A stretch of 24,852 bases of DNA, from the NCBI GenBank assembly GCA_000969725.1, contig JXSR01S022679.1. The stretch is one strand, 5' to 3'. This document shows, one piece after another, positions 1-11,400 of the stretch. Origin of the DNA: Ophiothrix spiculata (lineage: Eukaryota > Echinodermata > Ophiuroidea > Amphilepidida > Ophiotrichidae). The notes beneath the pieces were generated by a model. That model had not been told where the DNA came from, did no database searches, and saw only the letters and a list, made by a program, of their open reading frames with translations. A program made the position numbers and the translations under genes. Position 1 is the first letter of the stretch. The number at the start of each line of letters is the position of its first letter.

Positions 1-197
1 CGTTTACCAAGTTTCTTGTCAACAACTTCGCCAATCAAGTTTTTCATATACGAGGCATATCGCTTACTTTTCATCATTTGAATAACAATGTCCGGCTCTT
101 CATCACTGTCATTCTCCTGTGAATCAAATGAGTCGTCATATTGCCCATCTTCTGATGTGATTTGATCAACTATTGCCTCCGCTGAAGCTTCATCCAT
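1..197 (-). CDS. Unrecognised ORF, N-terminal 65 codons, runs off window
   Basis: The frame is open from an ATG at 197-195 to the window edge. An in-frame TGA lies upstream at 212-210, so this ATG is the first in frame. The N-terminus is very acidic (MDEASAEAIVDQ, then DDSFDSQENDSDEEPD), and a basic helix-like segment (MMKSKRYASYMKNL) follows. It does not fit the LRRIQ1 C-terminus, and an exon reading with acceptor at 210 meets a stop in phase 0. It could be the start of a retroelement ORF in this TE-rich DNA or of an unrelated gene. Function unknown. Confidence 0.45.
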   Translation of the reverse strand, partial: MDEASAEAIVDQITSEDGQYDDSFDSQENDSDEEPDIVIQMMKSKRYASYMKNLIGEVVDKKLGK

Positions 198-420
198 GAT
201 AAATAATCCTCAGTAATAATGATAAATATGATGTCAAATTTTTGGATAATCACACGTGACTAGTTGGGCGATCCTCTGGGTTAATGTTTAAAAGGAGACA
301 CACTAAAGCTGAATTCAGATTCGACGCAAATGCAAGCCCAAACGTAAGCAGTTTTGAGCAGTTCTGATCAATTGAAGTTATTAAAGTAATGATTTCAATC
401 ACACAAGAAACAAAAAGGTA
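198..420. other. No feature recognised
   Basis: AT-rich sequence between the partial ORF and the LINE remnant. It may hold the eroded upstream part of that LINE, but no conserved coding pattern is readable on either strand. Confidence 0.5.
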
Positions 421-1030
421 TCTGCTGATCAAGCTATCAGAACTGTTGGTCCACTTCTATGGAACTCACTTGGTGAGGATTTGAAAAGTGCAAAATCAGT
501 TAAACATTTTTGTAGACAGTTGAAATCTTTTTTAATTTCAGCGTATAATGGTAAATGATGTTAAGTCTTATCATATTTATTCCATTAATTATTGTATCGA
601 TCTTGTTGGTATCCTGAAATCCTACTCTTTGTAATTTTTTTCAAATTATTTTTTCAAAGGGAATGGCAATGTTCTGGCCTTATTGGCCTTTTAATTAACC
701 ATTTCCTCTGTAATTGTCTATCTTTATAGATGAGTTGACATAGGACATCATGCCTGGCAGTGTGCGCGGTCATATCCATTGTTCCTTGCTCGGCACTATG
801 CGTGCGCAGAAGGTTTTATTTAGGACACGTGCTTTCAAAATTCACGCCAAATCAAGTAGGGCTATTGAAATGTGCAGCAATCATTTGTTGTCCCCTCATG
901 CATATCTGTGGACTAGCTCCTTACCCGTGTTTTTAGACATTATAGTGTCAACTCATCTATATCATATTGTTATTTTCTTGTAATATTGTTATTGATGATT
1001 ATGGAAAATAAACCTGAACCTGAACCTGAT
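421..1030 (+). pseudogene. CR1/L2-type LINE 3' end (RT C-terminus and 3' UTR)
   Basis: Frame 421-558 encodes AIRTVGPLLWNSLGEDLKSA followed by FCRQLKSFLIS and a stop. This is the xxGPxLWNSLPxxLR...FKxxLKxxLF signature that ends reverse transcriptases of CR1/L2/Jockey-like LINEs. The 3' UTR continues to about 1030 and ends in a short AACCTG tandem (aataaacctgaacctgaacc), a typical microsatellite tail. The element is 5'-truncated and its UTR is interrupted by the MITE at 727-959. Confidence 0.75.
727..959. mobile_element. Mariner-like MITE with TA target duplication
   Basis: TAGATGAGTTGACA at the left end and its exact complement at 946-959 form a perfect 14-bp TIR (16 bp including the TA on each side). 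TA is duplicated at 725-726 and 960-961. The 233-bp body has no transposase. Perfect TIRs and an intact TSD suggest a fairly recent insertion into the LINE 3' UTR. Confidence 0.8.
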
Positions 1031-1237
1031 ATCAAAAAGCATGCAACACCACTTGCTGTAACGCAAATCAAGTTGAGAAAAGCTGAACTTTTCATTGCCT
1101 TCTCATGTTGTAGGATGTCACAGTCTGTTTGCGTTTTGAGAGTGAATTCATTTGTGGTGCCATTTGCGGTGAAAATTATTGGAAACGCAACGCGCTGCAT
1201 TGCAACGCACTGCTTTTTAAGTATGAATTCAGCTTAA

Positions 1238-1525
1238 CCCTTTCCTGTCGTAGGGTGTCTGGGGATGCCCTAAATTACTATCAGCTCAGGCGTAGGACGT
1301 CTCCCAGATGGCAAAACTTACAATGAACTATAACTGAACTCACTGCCTCTGACCTTCAAAAGCACTATCCCAGGCAATTTGTAAAGGTCAAACAGGTGTA
1401 TTATGCTGAAGTATCATTGAATTATGTAGAATATGTCTAAGGATAATTTGAATTTACTTTCAAAGTCAGTTTATAGGTAAAATGCCTTCAGCCTGGGGTG
1501 GGGAAAATGGTTTGACTGGAAAGGG
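1238..1525. mobile_element. piggyBac-like MITE, TTAA target site
   Basis: TTAA lies at 1234-1237 and 1526-1529. The TIRs are CCCTTTCCTGTC and CCCTTTCCAGTC (reverse complement of the right end). A TTAA TSD with TIRs beginning CCC is the piggyBac signature. The 288-bp body is non-coding; a 65-aa open frame inside is not supported. Confidence 0.7.
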
Positions 1526-1537
1526 TTAAAGCAGCAC

Positions 1538-1648
1538 CTTAACTGGCAGCTGACCGCCCAAAACCATTGGTTCTGGCCAGTTGCTGTTATAATGAACAAT
1601 GGCAACGGTCCAGAACAGCCGGTTCCAGGTGGTCAGCTTCGGTTTAAG
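1538..1648. repeat. 111-bp imperfect palindrome (fold-back element)
   Basis: The left arm CTTAACTGGCAGCTGACCGC matches the complement of the right arm CTTAAACCGAAGCTGACCAC. Further matching blocks run inward (gttctgg.cc.gttgc) almost to the centre. It is best read as a small hairpin MITE. Confidence 0.6.
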
Positions 1649-2237
1649 TTTTGAATAATCAGTCCCTAACACTAATCTCTGGATGCTCTAATGCAAAAGA
1701 AAGAATAAAGTCCTGATATTTGATTGGTCAATTGTGGCTGTAGCTCCACGTCACTTCCTGACATGGTACATTACTCTTGGGTTGAATGGCAAAGCTTTTA
1801 AACAATTCCCAGAATGTTTGTAGTGCAACGTCATGTTTATTAAAAGTGTGGGTCAAGGTTTTGACTACCCACTTTCCCCAATCAAATTGGAGATTCTGAT
1901 ACCAACCACCTTTTCTTTCATTATAAACATGGTAAATTGTACAATCAAACTGTGTTTTCTTAAAGTGATATAGTCAGAACAAGAACAAGCAATACATATT
2001 GAAATTTCCTAAAAAATATAAGATCTTTCCTGTGCAAGAATGTTTTCAACAAATTTGAAATTTCATGAAAATGCCTGTACCTCTAAACATCTATATCTGT
2101 ATCCGAGCAAAAACATTGAGAACTGACCTAATTTCGGATAACTGTCAAGAAATCTCACAGTAAGTTTAACCCCAGTGAATGTATCAGTATATCAAATTCA
2201 ACATTTGCACTTGACAAAATAATCATATTAAGCTTAC
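1649..2237. other. Intron DNA with a dispersed repeat
   Basis: The only recognisable signal is at 1866-1975, which resembles 7502-7615: both contain AATCAAATTGGAGATT.TGATACC and similar flanks. No exon or RNA gene is visible. Confidence 0.45.
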
Positions 2238-2460
2238 TTGGATTTTTGTAGCAGCAATAATTTCAAGTCTCCCAATTGCCCTTTGTTTCCTATCACCTCG
2301 CTGTATTCCACTCCCGCTTTTGCTGGTAACATATCGTCTCCATGCTGATTGGATAGTAACAGCTGATAGCCAAAGCGTAGTGTGCTGGGCGATATCACGG
2401 CGCAGGGAATAACCACGCCATACAGCTTGTATTCGTGCAGCTGCAAGGTTTTGTTTTTCA
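2238..2460 (-). CDS. LRRIQ1: LRRIQ1 exon m: IQ motif cluster
   Basis: The acceptor is cttaccag and the donor ATCCAA|gtaagc; 223 nt, phase 0 out. It encodes the IQ motifs AAARIQAVWRGYSLRR and SAVTIQSAWRRYVTSK, and the start of another, AATKIQ, which must be completed by an exon outside the window. No matching continuation was found between 2237 and 1. Known: such motifs bind calmodulin-type EF-hand proteins. Confidence 0.9.
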
Positions 2461-5400
2461 CTGGTAAGATAATTATAAAAAACATAAATCAATATATGCA
2501 TGAAATATTTGTTCTATATTTTAAGTTTTAGCGCATAACTGCAAATTAACAACTCTGCATCCAATGCAAACATGTATTTTATAACGCTCGGACCGCTAAA
2601 GCCAGCCTTGCCTATGAAAATATGAGAACATATTTATTTATCTCTTCACAGCAATACTGATGCCACTAGCTTACCATTAAAAAAACAATGCATCGTTGTT
2701 GATTTGTGATGAACAACTCTGAAGCATATTTGAATACCTAAGTACATGATAGTATATATCTACTGGCCCTCACTTGGCTGACAATGTTAGGCACAAAATA
2801 TAATTTATCTCGGCATTCAATTTAATTTGATGAAGAAAAAATATGAATTCCTACAATGATTTAACTTACTGTAAACGCCAATATTTTCGCACTTTACCAC
2901 TTATACAGTACCTGTCTTTTGAAAATCCATCTTTTGACCTGTCACTTTGCATATTGTTCCCTTCCCTTGAAATGCTATTTCCTTTGTCAGTGTCAGTTTT
3001 CTCCACATCTTCTTTGGTAATAACCTTTGACCTGCTAGTGACCTTTTCCTTCACTGGTTGCCTAGTAAGGATTGTTAAATCCCCATATTCATGCATATAT
3101 CGATGTTCCACAGCTTGTTTGTATAGGTCCTCCATATGTTTGGATTTGAGATGAGCAAGTCTGGCAGGGTCATTGTTGGTTTCCAGTAGAGCCCTATATA
3201 AAATATTAATAATATGATATACAAATATTGACAGCACAGTGATCTCAAAACCATGATTATGATCTCAAATCTGCCGGCGAGCATTCCTTTTGGTTTCAAC
3301 GTCCCACTGTTTAGAATTCTCTCCCAAATAACGGATCTTAAACTTAAATTGTATATATAATGTATTATTTTCACTTGTGTCATTGTTAACTCTGAGGATA
3401 CCTTTCGCCCTAAGGGTTGGTTGCCGGTATTTTGCTTCCGGCCACTCCAAATCCTGATACCTGTTGTACTTCACCTATGTCATTGTCAACTCTTATGGTA
3501 CCCTTCGCTCTAAGAGTTAGGCCGCCGGTATTTCGCCTGCGGCCGCTCCAACAAGTTATGTGCTATACCTTGTATGTGCAATTTGTACAATTTTACTCCT
3601 GTTTGTATTGAACATGTCGAAAAACCCGGTGGCTTTTCTGTTTTTAACTGTGTATTTGCATAAAATATCCTGTACATTAAATTTTATGATTATGAATTGA
3701 ACTTTGCTAACTTTTATTCCTTGTATATTTTACTACTGGTCTAATTATGTTTCTGCTGTAAATCATTACTGAATTTGTATATATAGTATCTATGTGTTTT
3801 TACCGTAATTGATTTTATATATTGATGTGTATTTATCATTTCAGAGGGCCTATACATTGCAAAAATTTTGGAACATGTAATTTTAGTTATATAATAATTT
3901 AATTTAGTTTTTGTGCTTGCTTTGTAAGGCTCTTAGCGACTTTTGTTTTAAGCGCTTCATAAATGGCTATTATTATTATTATAACATTCGCAACATTTCT
4001 TTTGTCAGGCATGTGCTGATTCCTAATTTGTCTTCACTTTTGTGCTCATTCTTTGTATATTTTGTTTTCACATGCTCCTTTGGATGAGTTTTGTGCGCTT
4101 TAAGAACACTTAATTATTATTATTATTATTATTTAACTATGACATATGAATTATAAACTATGAACCATGAGTACACCCAAATCAAAGCTGACAGCATAGG
4201 TATGGTTTTGAGTTGAAGTTGGGAAAACAATTTTTCAAATACCCAGATCAAAAACTATTTTAGCACCTTAAACATTCTTGATAACTATTCATGATATCTA
4301 TTTCTTATAGTTCACAATCAAATGATAAAGAATCTACTTAGATGTTATAAAAAACAATAAATATTGAATATTTGTTCAACGAAAAAAAAAATGTGGACAT
4401 GGAGATTATTTGGAAAAACTGTTATGTCCCTTTCACTTACTCAATCTCTTTCTGTTGCATTGATTGTAGATCATCCTGCACTGCTATCTGAGATAGACAC
4501 ATGGCCTCAAATTGACTCACAGCAGCTTCCCTAACATTGGAATCACCTCCTATAGGCTCACTATCTAATACTCTAAGGTTGGGAGAAGCTGTGATAATAG
4601 CTGCCCTGTAATAGAATAGCAATTTAAATTAGCCAAAAAAAAAAAAAAAAGATTGAAACAACATAGATATTCAACAGAATAAAATCAAATTTACAACCAA
4701 ATAAGTTTTGAAAGATCTGCAAAATATGTTTTGAAAGTGCTATTTCATCAGTGTTTAGCAATGGTCGCCAAATCCCATTTTGATAGCTAACTCCAGAAAT
4801 TGTTGCTAAAGAGCCGAGTTTTTTCAAAACAGCAATCTATTTTCAGCTATAGATTTCACTAAGATTTAGTGAGTAATTTTACAACTGCTCAGTTTAACTT
4901 GGCAATTGTTACTAGCAGATGCTATAAAATCAATCACAAACCACAAAGTTTGTTAATCATTTTGGGTGGAAAGGGTTGTGGTGTACTTTGTCAACAAAAA
5001 CACTAGAAAATCAAGCTGATACACAAAAGGCACTGGCTATTCGCATAACGGTTATGCGAACAAGGCAAAGATTCCTGGCTATTCGCATAACGGTTATGCA
5101 AACAAGGCAAAGATTCCTGGCTATTCGCATAACAGTTATGTAAACAAGGCAAAGATTCCTTGCTATTCGCATAACAGTTATGAGAACAAGGCAAAGATTC
5201 CTGGCTATTCGCGTAACGGTTATGCAAACAAGGCAAAGATTCCTGGCTATTCACATAACGGTTATGCAAACAAGGCAAAGATTCCTTGCTATTCGCATAA
5301 CAGTTATGAGAACAAGGCAAAGATTCCTGGCTGTTCGCATAACAGTTATGCGAACAAGGCAAAAATTCCTGGCTATTCGCATAACGGTTATTCGAACAAG

Positions 5401-8400
5401 GCAAAGATTCCTGGCTATTCAAATAACAAAAATCAACGCATGCGCAGCTGAATACTCATTACTGAAGTATGATTGTGATCAGAGAGTGAATAGTCCAAGA
5501 GTTATAGGCAAGCGGTCTAAGGCGCTGGTCTAGAGTGAACAGCCCTGCAATTTTGAGGGTTCAAGCCCGGAAGCCACTATCCTTTTTCTTCAGTGTCTAT
5601 TTTGATTTTAATCATAAAATAGAGATTAAAGACACTGAAATCACTTGCTTTAGAGTTGTTTTTTTCTTACATTTTTATGTAGAGCATTTAGAGTGTTTAT
5701 CTTCGTTACTGCAATATTTAACGGTATAGTGGTTGGTGCTTTTTTTATGGGGGAGGGCCCCCTGAAAACATGACACAATGAGAGTCCACACACACCCATG
5801 GGTAGATTCATAGACCCTGTATCATATGTATTGTGCTTTAATTATTCTCATTTAAGTAGTCATGAAAAACATATACACAAAATCCCCGCCTAGTTTGTTG
5901 TTTAACATTATTGTGCGAATATAACCGTTATGCGAATAACAGGAATCTTTGCCTTGTCCGCATAACCGTTATGCAAATAACAGGAATCTTTGCCATGTTC
6001 ACATAACCGTTATGCAAATAACAGGAACCTTTGCCATGTTCACATGCATAACCCTTATGTAAATAACAGGAATCTTTGCCTTGTTCGCATAACCGTTATG
6101 TGAATAGCTTCGGCCTACACAAGGTGACAGAAGGAATGTATTGTAAAAGCAATCCTGGAGTTTTATACTAAATTGATTGTTTACCAATTATTGAAAAACA
6201 TATGTCAAGATTGATTCCCTCAAATTTTTTCCTTCATTTACTGCTTCTAACATTGTGATACATAGGTTATGTGTTGTATAATGTTTTAGGGTGAATATTG
6301 TCGAAAACCCTCTGAATAGACGATAATTTTAAATAAATGGTCTAATAGTTACAATTTACTATGGTTTTATTTCCGCGGAAGACATCAATGAATCTTTGAA
6401 CTTTTGGTGATAGGCCAATTTGTTTTATTTACATGAGAGAACTGAGTAATTCCTCAGATTTTTGTGAATTGATCGCTATTTTCAAGAAATGTGGCACAGC
6501 CGATAGATTACAACGTAAATGTCAGATAAGTTGGTCAACTTAAATAATAATGCTGGTTATTAGAACAATTCCAACTATATTAAAATGAAAAAAATAAGGG
6601 ACATCAAAATCAAAGTATGTTTAAAGCATGCCTGTATATAGCGATTTTAACCTTTTGGGTTGGCCCAGGTCAGCAGTACAGATACACGTAGAATGGCTAG
6701 GGTTCAAAGGGTTAATGATGCATTGATCTCTTAAAATTGTCAATGAGGCTGCTTAAGATTCTCCTATATTTCATACACTACCTGCAGTTGTGTTCTTCAG
6801 TGACAGCATTCCCAGCTACAGAAAGCTGTTCTAAATTCTGCAATATTTCCAACCCAGGAGTTATACATTCCACATCTACAAATAGAGATATGAACAAAAT
6901 ACTTTAATGATAAAAAAATGTTAATTTTGTGGTATTTTGTCACTTTGCATCGTCATATGTATCATCAGTTGCTCTGATTAATAAAAATCATGGGTATAGA
7001 ACATGTCAAACTTCAGAGTGATATCAGATATTTCAATGAAACTGAAATTGAAAAGGACTCTCTATTATATGGTCTATTTCATATTTTGAAGCAGATTTTA
7101 TCCTCGATTTAGACCAGAGCTTAACTAAAAATATCTTCCCAAATGACTTGTGTTCATGGTCTTCAGATGATCAATGTATTGTACTCACCAGATATGAAGT
7201 TATGACTGATGTCAAGAATTTTCACAAGTCTGCATCCCTTTAGAATTGGAATTTCAGGAAGACTGAAACAAATAAAAAAGTCAACACTATATTTCATCGA
7301 CAAGCTTGGATGATATCCTTGGTAATACTTATTAGTTATGCTAATGACCACCCAAGTTTCTAGTCCCTTTTAACTGGGGTTAGTGTAAAGGATATGCTTC
7401 ATATAAAGAGATTATTTGTAACAATAGATATTAGCAAACAAATGACCTTGAAATTTGTATGCACAGACAGTTAGGATGCAGTTAAGGTGTAGACCTGATC
7501 ACTTTCAAACCCCTGCTTTCTGAAATCAAATTGGAGATTTTGATACCTAAAAAAGCTCCTATTTTTCTCCTGCAAATTGTTACATCTAAATGTTTAATTG
7601 AAGAGATATGGTCGTGTTGAATTTACCAAATTAAATATCATATACATTTCTATGAGTCACTTTCAGACATATTTTTGCCTTTCGCGTAAGTTTGGCTCAA
7701 AGGATATAAATCAAAATTTGCATTCCATATGGAAAAAGTATATGTTAAATTTGTTTCCAGATCGGAATACCTACCTTTAAGAAAGCCTTGTTAACTTATA
7801 TGAAATTAAAGCATCTGTGATTGGGTTTAAGGGCTCAGTCACACGTACATCATCATATCTCAAATGTAAGAATAATATAGACTGTTTTGGTAATCGATCT
7901 ATATATACACATGTCAATGACTGAAAAAGAGTATTTTTGTATACTTTGGGCTCTATACAGTGATGTGTGACTGAGCCTTGGCAAAACACAACCATAACAT
8001 GCAATATCAACGATGCAATAGATTATGTATAAAGTATGTATTGACCAGACAAATTTAAATGGTTAGTAGCTATATTTTGAGCATTCAGTAATCTGACTAA
8101 TAGAAAGAGTTTAAAACATTGGAAGTAGAACATATAGTTCACGCCAGCTCAGTTGGTTAGTTCTCTGACTGTTAAACATGGGTTCTTTAGATTCTATCGA
8201 TCGATTCACGTTCGAGTACAGCTGGAGCTGAGTATGCGAAAACTGTGAGGGTGTGATTTGCTTATGCTAGGGTTGTGCCAATTTATGTACGCCGCAGTAA
8301 GCCCTTTGGCCCCAGGGAGTCCAAGTAGTGATTTAACACAATGATTAGAACAAATTGTCTACACTCTCTTAAGTGTGCTGCATGAGGCCATGTGTTATTA

Positions 8401-11400
8401 CAAGTCAGGGGAGCTGGGCAGTGCACTACAAATCATTCATTTATTTATTTATATTTATTAGTCAAGGATCTGTGATAGGATCTAAGCAACAAAGACCATA
8501 ATGAAACCACAACAACAAAGAATAGTTTCTACAAGAAATCGGGAATATAATGAAATCAGGCCTTACATATTTTGACTAGTTATCTAAATAGTGTTGTAAA
8601 CATTAGTAATTAGGCATAATATGATGAGCAAGACCTACTACAGTGCAGTAGCTGCTACATGAAATCACTAACATGATGATATCAGTTCTTACCTATTTTG
8701 ACTTATAGATAGAGTTGTAAGCATTGGTAGCCAGGCATCCATGATTGGATCTAAGCTAGACAGACTATTGTCATCTAAATAAATTTCTCGTAGAAGGACG
8801 TTATTTGTTAATTTGGGTACCTGTGGAACAGAGACAATAAGAAACACTGTGAATCAAAAAAAAAATGTGCACAGATTAACGATGTCCTTGACCTTGATAA
8901 AAAGCCCCAAATCATAAAGTTGTTATTGTTATAGTTAAGGTACTTTCAAATGCAGAAAAAATGAGAGAAATCGACTGGAAAATAAGCCAGATATGAACAA
9001 TTTTATCAGTCAAAAAAACATTTTTGATTTGGTGCTTTTATCAAGGTCAAGATCATTTGTAATCCGTGCACAATTTTCTTGATTCACGTAGTATATTCGA
9101 TTCAAAAGTCATCCTATCAGGCCTTGAGATTCCAAAAAGGCCTTGATTTTTGAGTTAGCTGAAAATTCTGATTTAGAATGAATTCTTAGATATCCACCTT
9201 GCAATACAAGTTAGTGTCTCCCCACTAACGTCGGGACCGTGTACAAGTGTAAACGGAACTGCCGTAAATGTTTGCAAACTGTTTCAAACGGTTAACCGTT
9301 CATGTGTTCAATCAGTTGATGTTTTAACCATCACACACTGAGTCAATGGCTGAGCAGGACTGTGTGAATTTGGCTCAGGCGGAGAATTTTGTATGATTTA
9401 ACACTTTTACACATGATGAACGAATAAAATACTGTGTAAACAGTTTTGTTATTAACCGTGAGCTCCCAATGTTACTCCGCATATCGATTGTCAGAATATG
9501 CTTTTGATGCTCTAGCCAGCGATATCATCAGGACATATTCTACTTGACAAAATATTATAGCAAAGCTCTTTAAATGTAATATGAGTGTCTCTAGGGAAAG
9601 AATGAATTCAGTTTAATAAATAAATCTTAATCCTACCTCCGCCAAGCTATTGCATGATAGATTTAGTCTCCGTAGCAGACTGCATTTGTGAATACCAGAC
9701 ACTGACGACAGATGATTGTGTGATAAGTCTAGTCTCTGTAAACACACCAGTGCTTCTAAACCATTAGCATTGATGAGCTGGTTGTGACTTGCATAGAGAT
9801 GTGTAATGGAGGATGCGAACTCAACACCACCTGATTAAATGAGAAAAGAGATCAATTGAGGGGTGCTCTGGCAAAATGAAGGAAAAGTCGCAATTTTCAA
9901 AAATGAGTTTATGACATACAGTATTTTAATTCTCTATCATCTCAGCTTTTGAATGATATATAATATGTCATACTTTCTTTCTCCAATCGTTATTCAGAGA
10001 TCGAAATATAAGGCAGTCCACTCAAAAATCTGAATTTTAACAATTGTCACAAATTTATTTTAAAGTTACTGATTACTTTAGTGTAAGATAGTAAAATGTG
10101 ATCAATTAACCGTGACTAATTGCACTTCCAGGCATAACTTTCGAAATCTCGAGTTATATGCCGTTTATGTCAAAAAACAAAATTTGATTTTTTTTCACCA
10201 TATTTTTACTTTAGGAGCCATTAATTCAAAATCATCAATCGCGACTTTCCGCTCATTTTGCCAGAGCACCACTCAATTACTAAATTCAGTATTTGATCAA
10301 ATATATATGATATTTAGTTAAGAAGTATTGACTGAAAGTCTCAGAATGTCATTTTATGTCATATAGAATAGAATTCAAACCACTAAATGGGGAAGATGAA
10401 CAGCAAGTTGAAGTGGTGTATGTTGGCTCTTTATGATTTTGTTAAGGCTTGGCGTCCAAAGACATTCGCTCGCCCGAGTGACATTCGCTAACCCTAACAA
10501 GAAAACTTCGCTCCAACAGGAAGCGACATTCCCTTAACAAATTTCTCGACATTCGCTACACTTCAGATTGAATTGGAGTGAAGATCGCTCCGAATATTCT
10601 TGGGTTTGTTTATTCCATAATTATTGCACTACAAAATGTGCAAATGACATTTGCTTTCATCGTTTGAAACAATGATCGCGCACTGAGAGCAACATTCGCT
10701 CTCCGTTTTAGCGAATAAGTCAGAGCGAATGTCACTCGGTCGAGCGAATGTCTTTGGATGCCAATCCTAATTGATAAGATAATAAAGTTGCTATAAGCTT
10801 TTGTGTGTAACCAAAATAGTTTAATTTGAAAGAAAATTCTACAGATTAGAAAAGTGACTATCTATTGATTTGATGGTGGTAGGATGTATGGAGCAACACT
10901 GTACGGTGCGACCATTTCACTCGCATTTGCGAGTGTTTTTTGTCATGATGCGAACAAAACTTGAATGCTACGAGCAATTGGCGATCATTCTTTTAAGCTT
11001 ACACTCGCCAGCCATTTTCAACCAAAGTGTGTGTAGAATGAAATTAACATGGAATAAACCGATTTAACGGTCACAAACTTGCAGAATTACGGAAAAATCG
11101 ACCATAAAATATCATTAAATTCAAGTTTCTTGCTTATATTCTCGTGCAATCAGCTGTCGATCGCTGTTTCAAAAATGTAAATAAACCGGACTTATATACC
11201 CGACACACATGCATTGACGTGTCATGACGTCATTATTACCATGTGCTTTACACATGTACCGTACAGAAAAGATAGGCAAATTGTATGGCGGGGTATCCCA
11301 CATGTTGACAGTGTATTGTGTTAAATTGCGACCTTCGTGAGCGCTGTCTTTCGTTGGTTGAAAGTTTTGATAGTTGGCTTCAAGCCTTACAATATGGCGA

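Noticed and set aside
2866..3237. A stand-alone 123-codon minus-strand gene
   Set aside because: It is exon l of LRRIQ1 plus flanking intron; phases and conserved motifs tie it to exons k and m.
5497..5583. Functional tRNA-Leu gene
   Set aside because: A- and B-box-like sequences are present, but the acceptor, anticodon and T stems do not pair.
5035..6108. CRISPR array
   Set aside because: Regular palindromic repeats look similar, but the units are directly abutting 42-mers without unique spacers, in an animal genome, with an inverted second array.
9494..9543. Hairpin as a regulatory RNA or terminator
   Set aside because: Only 8 bp of outer stem with weak inner pairing; such hairpins are expected by chance in AT-rich DNA of this length.
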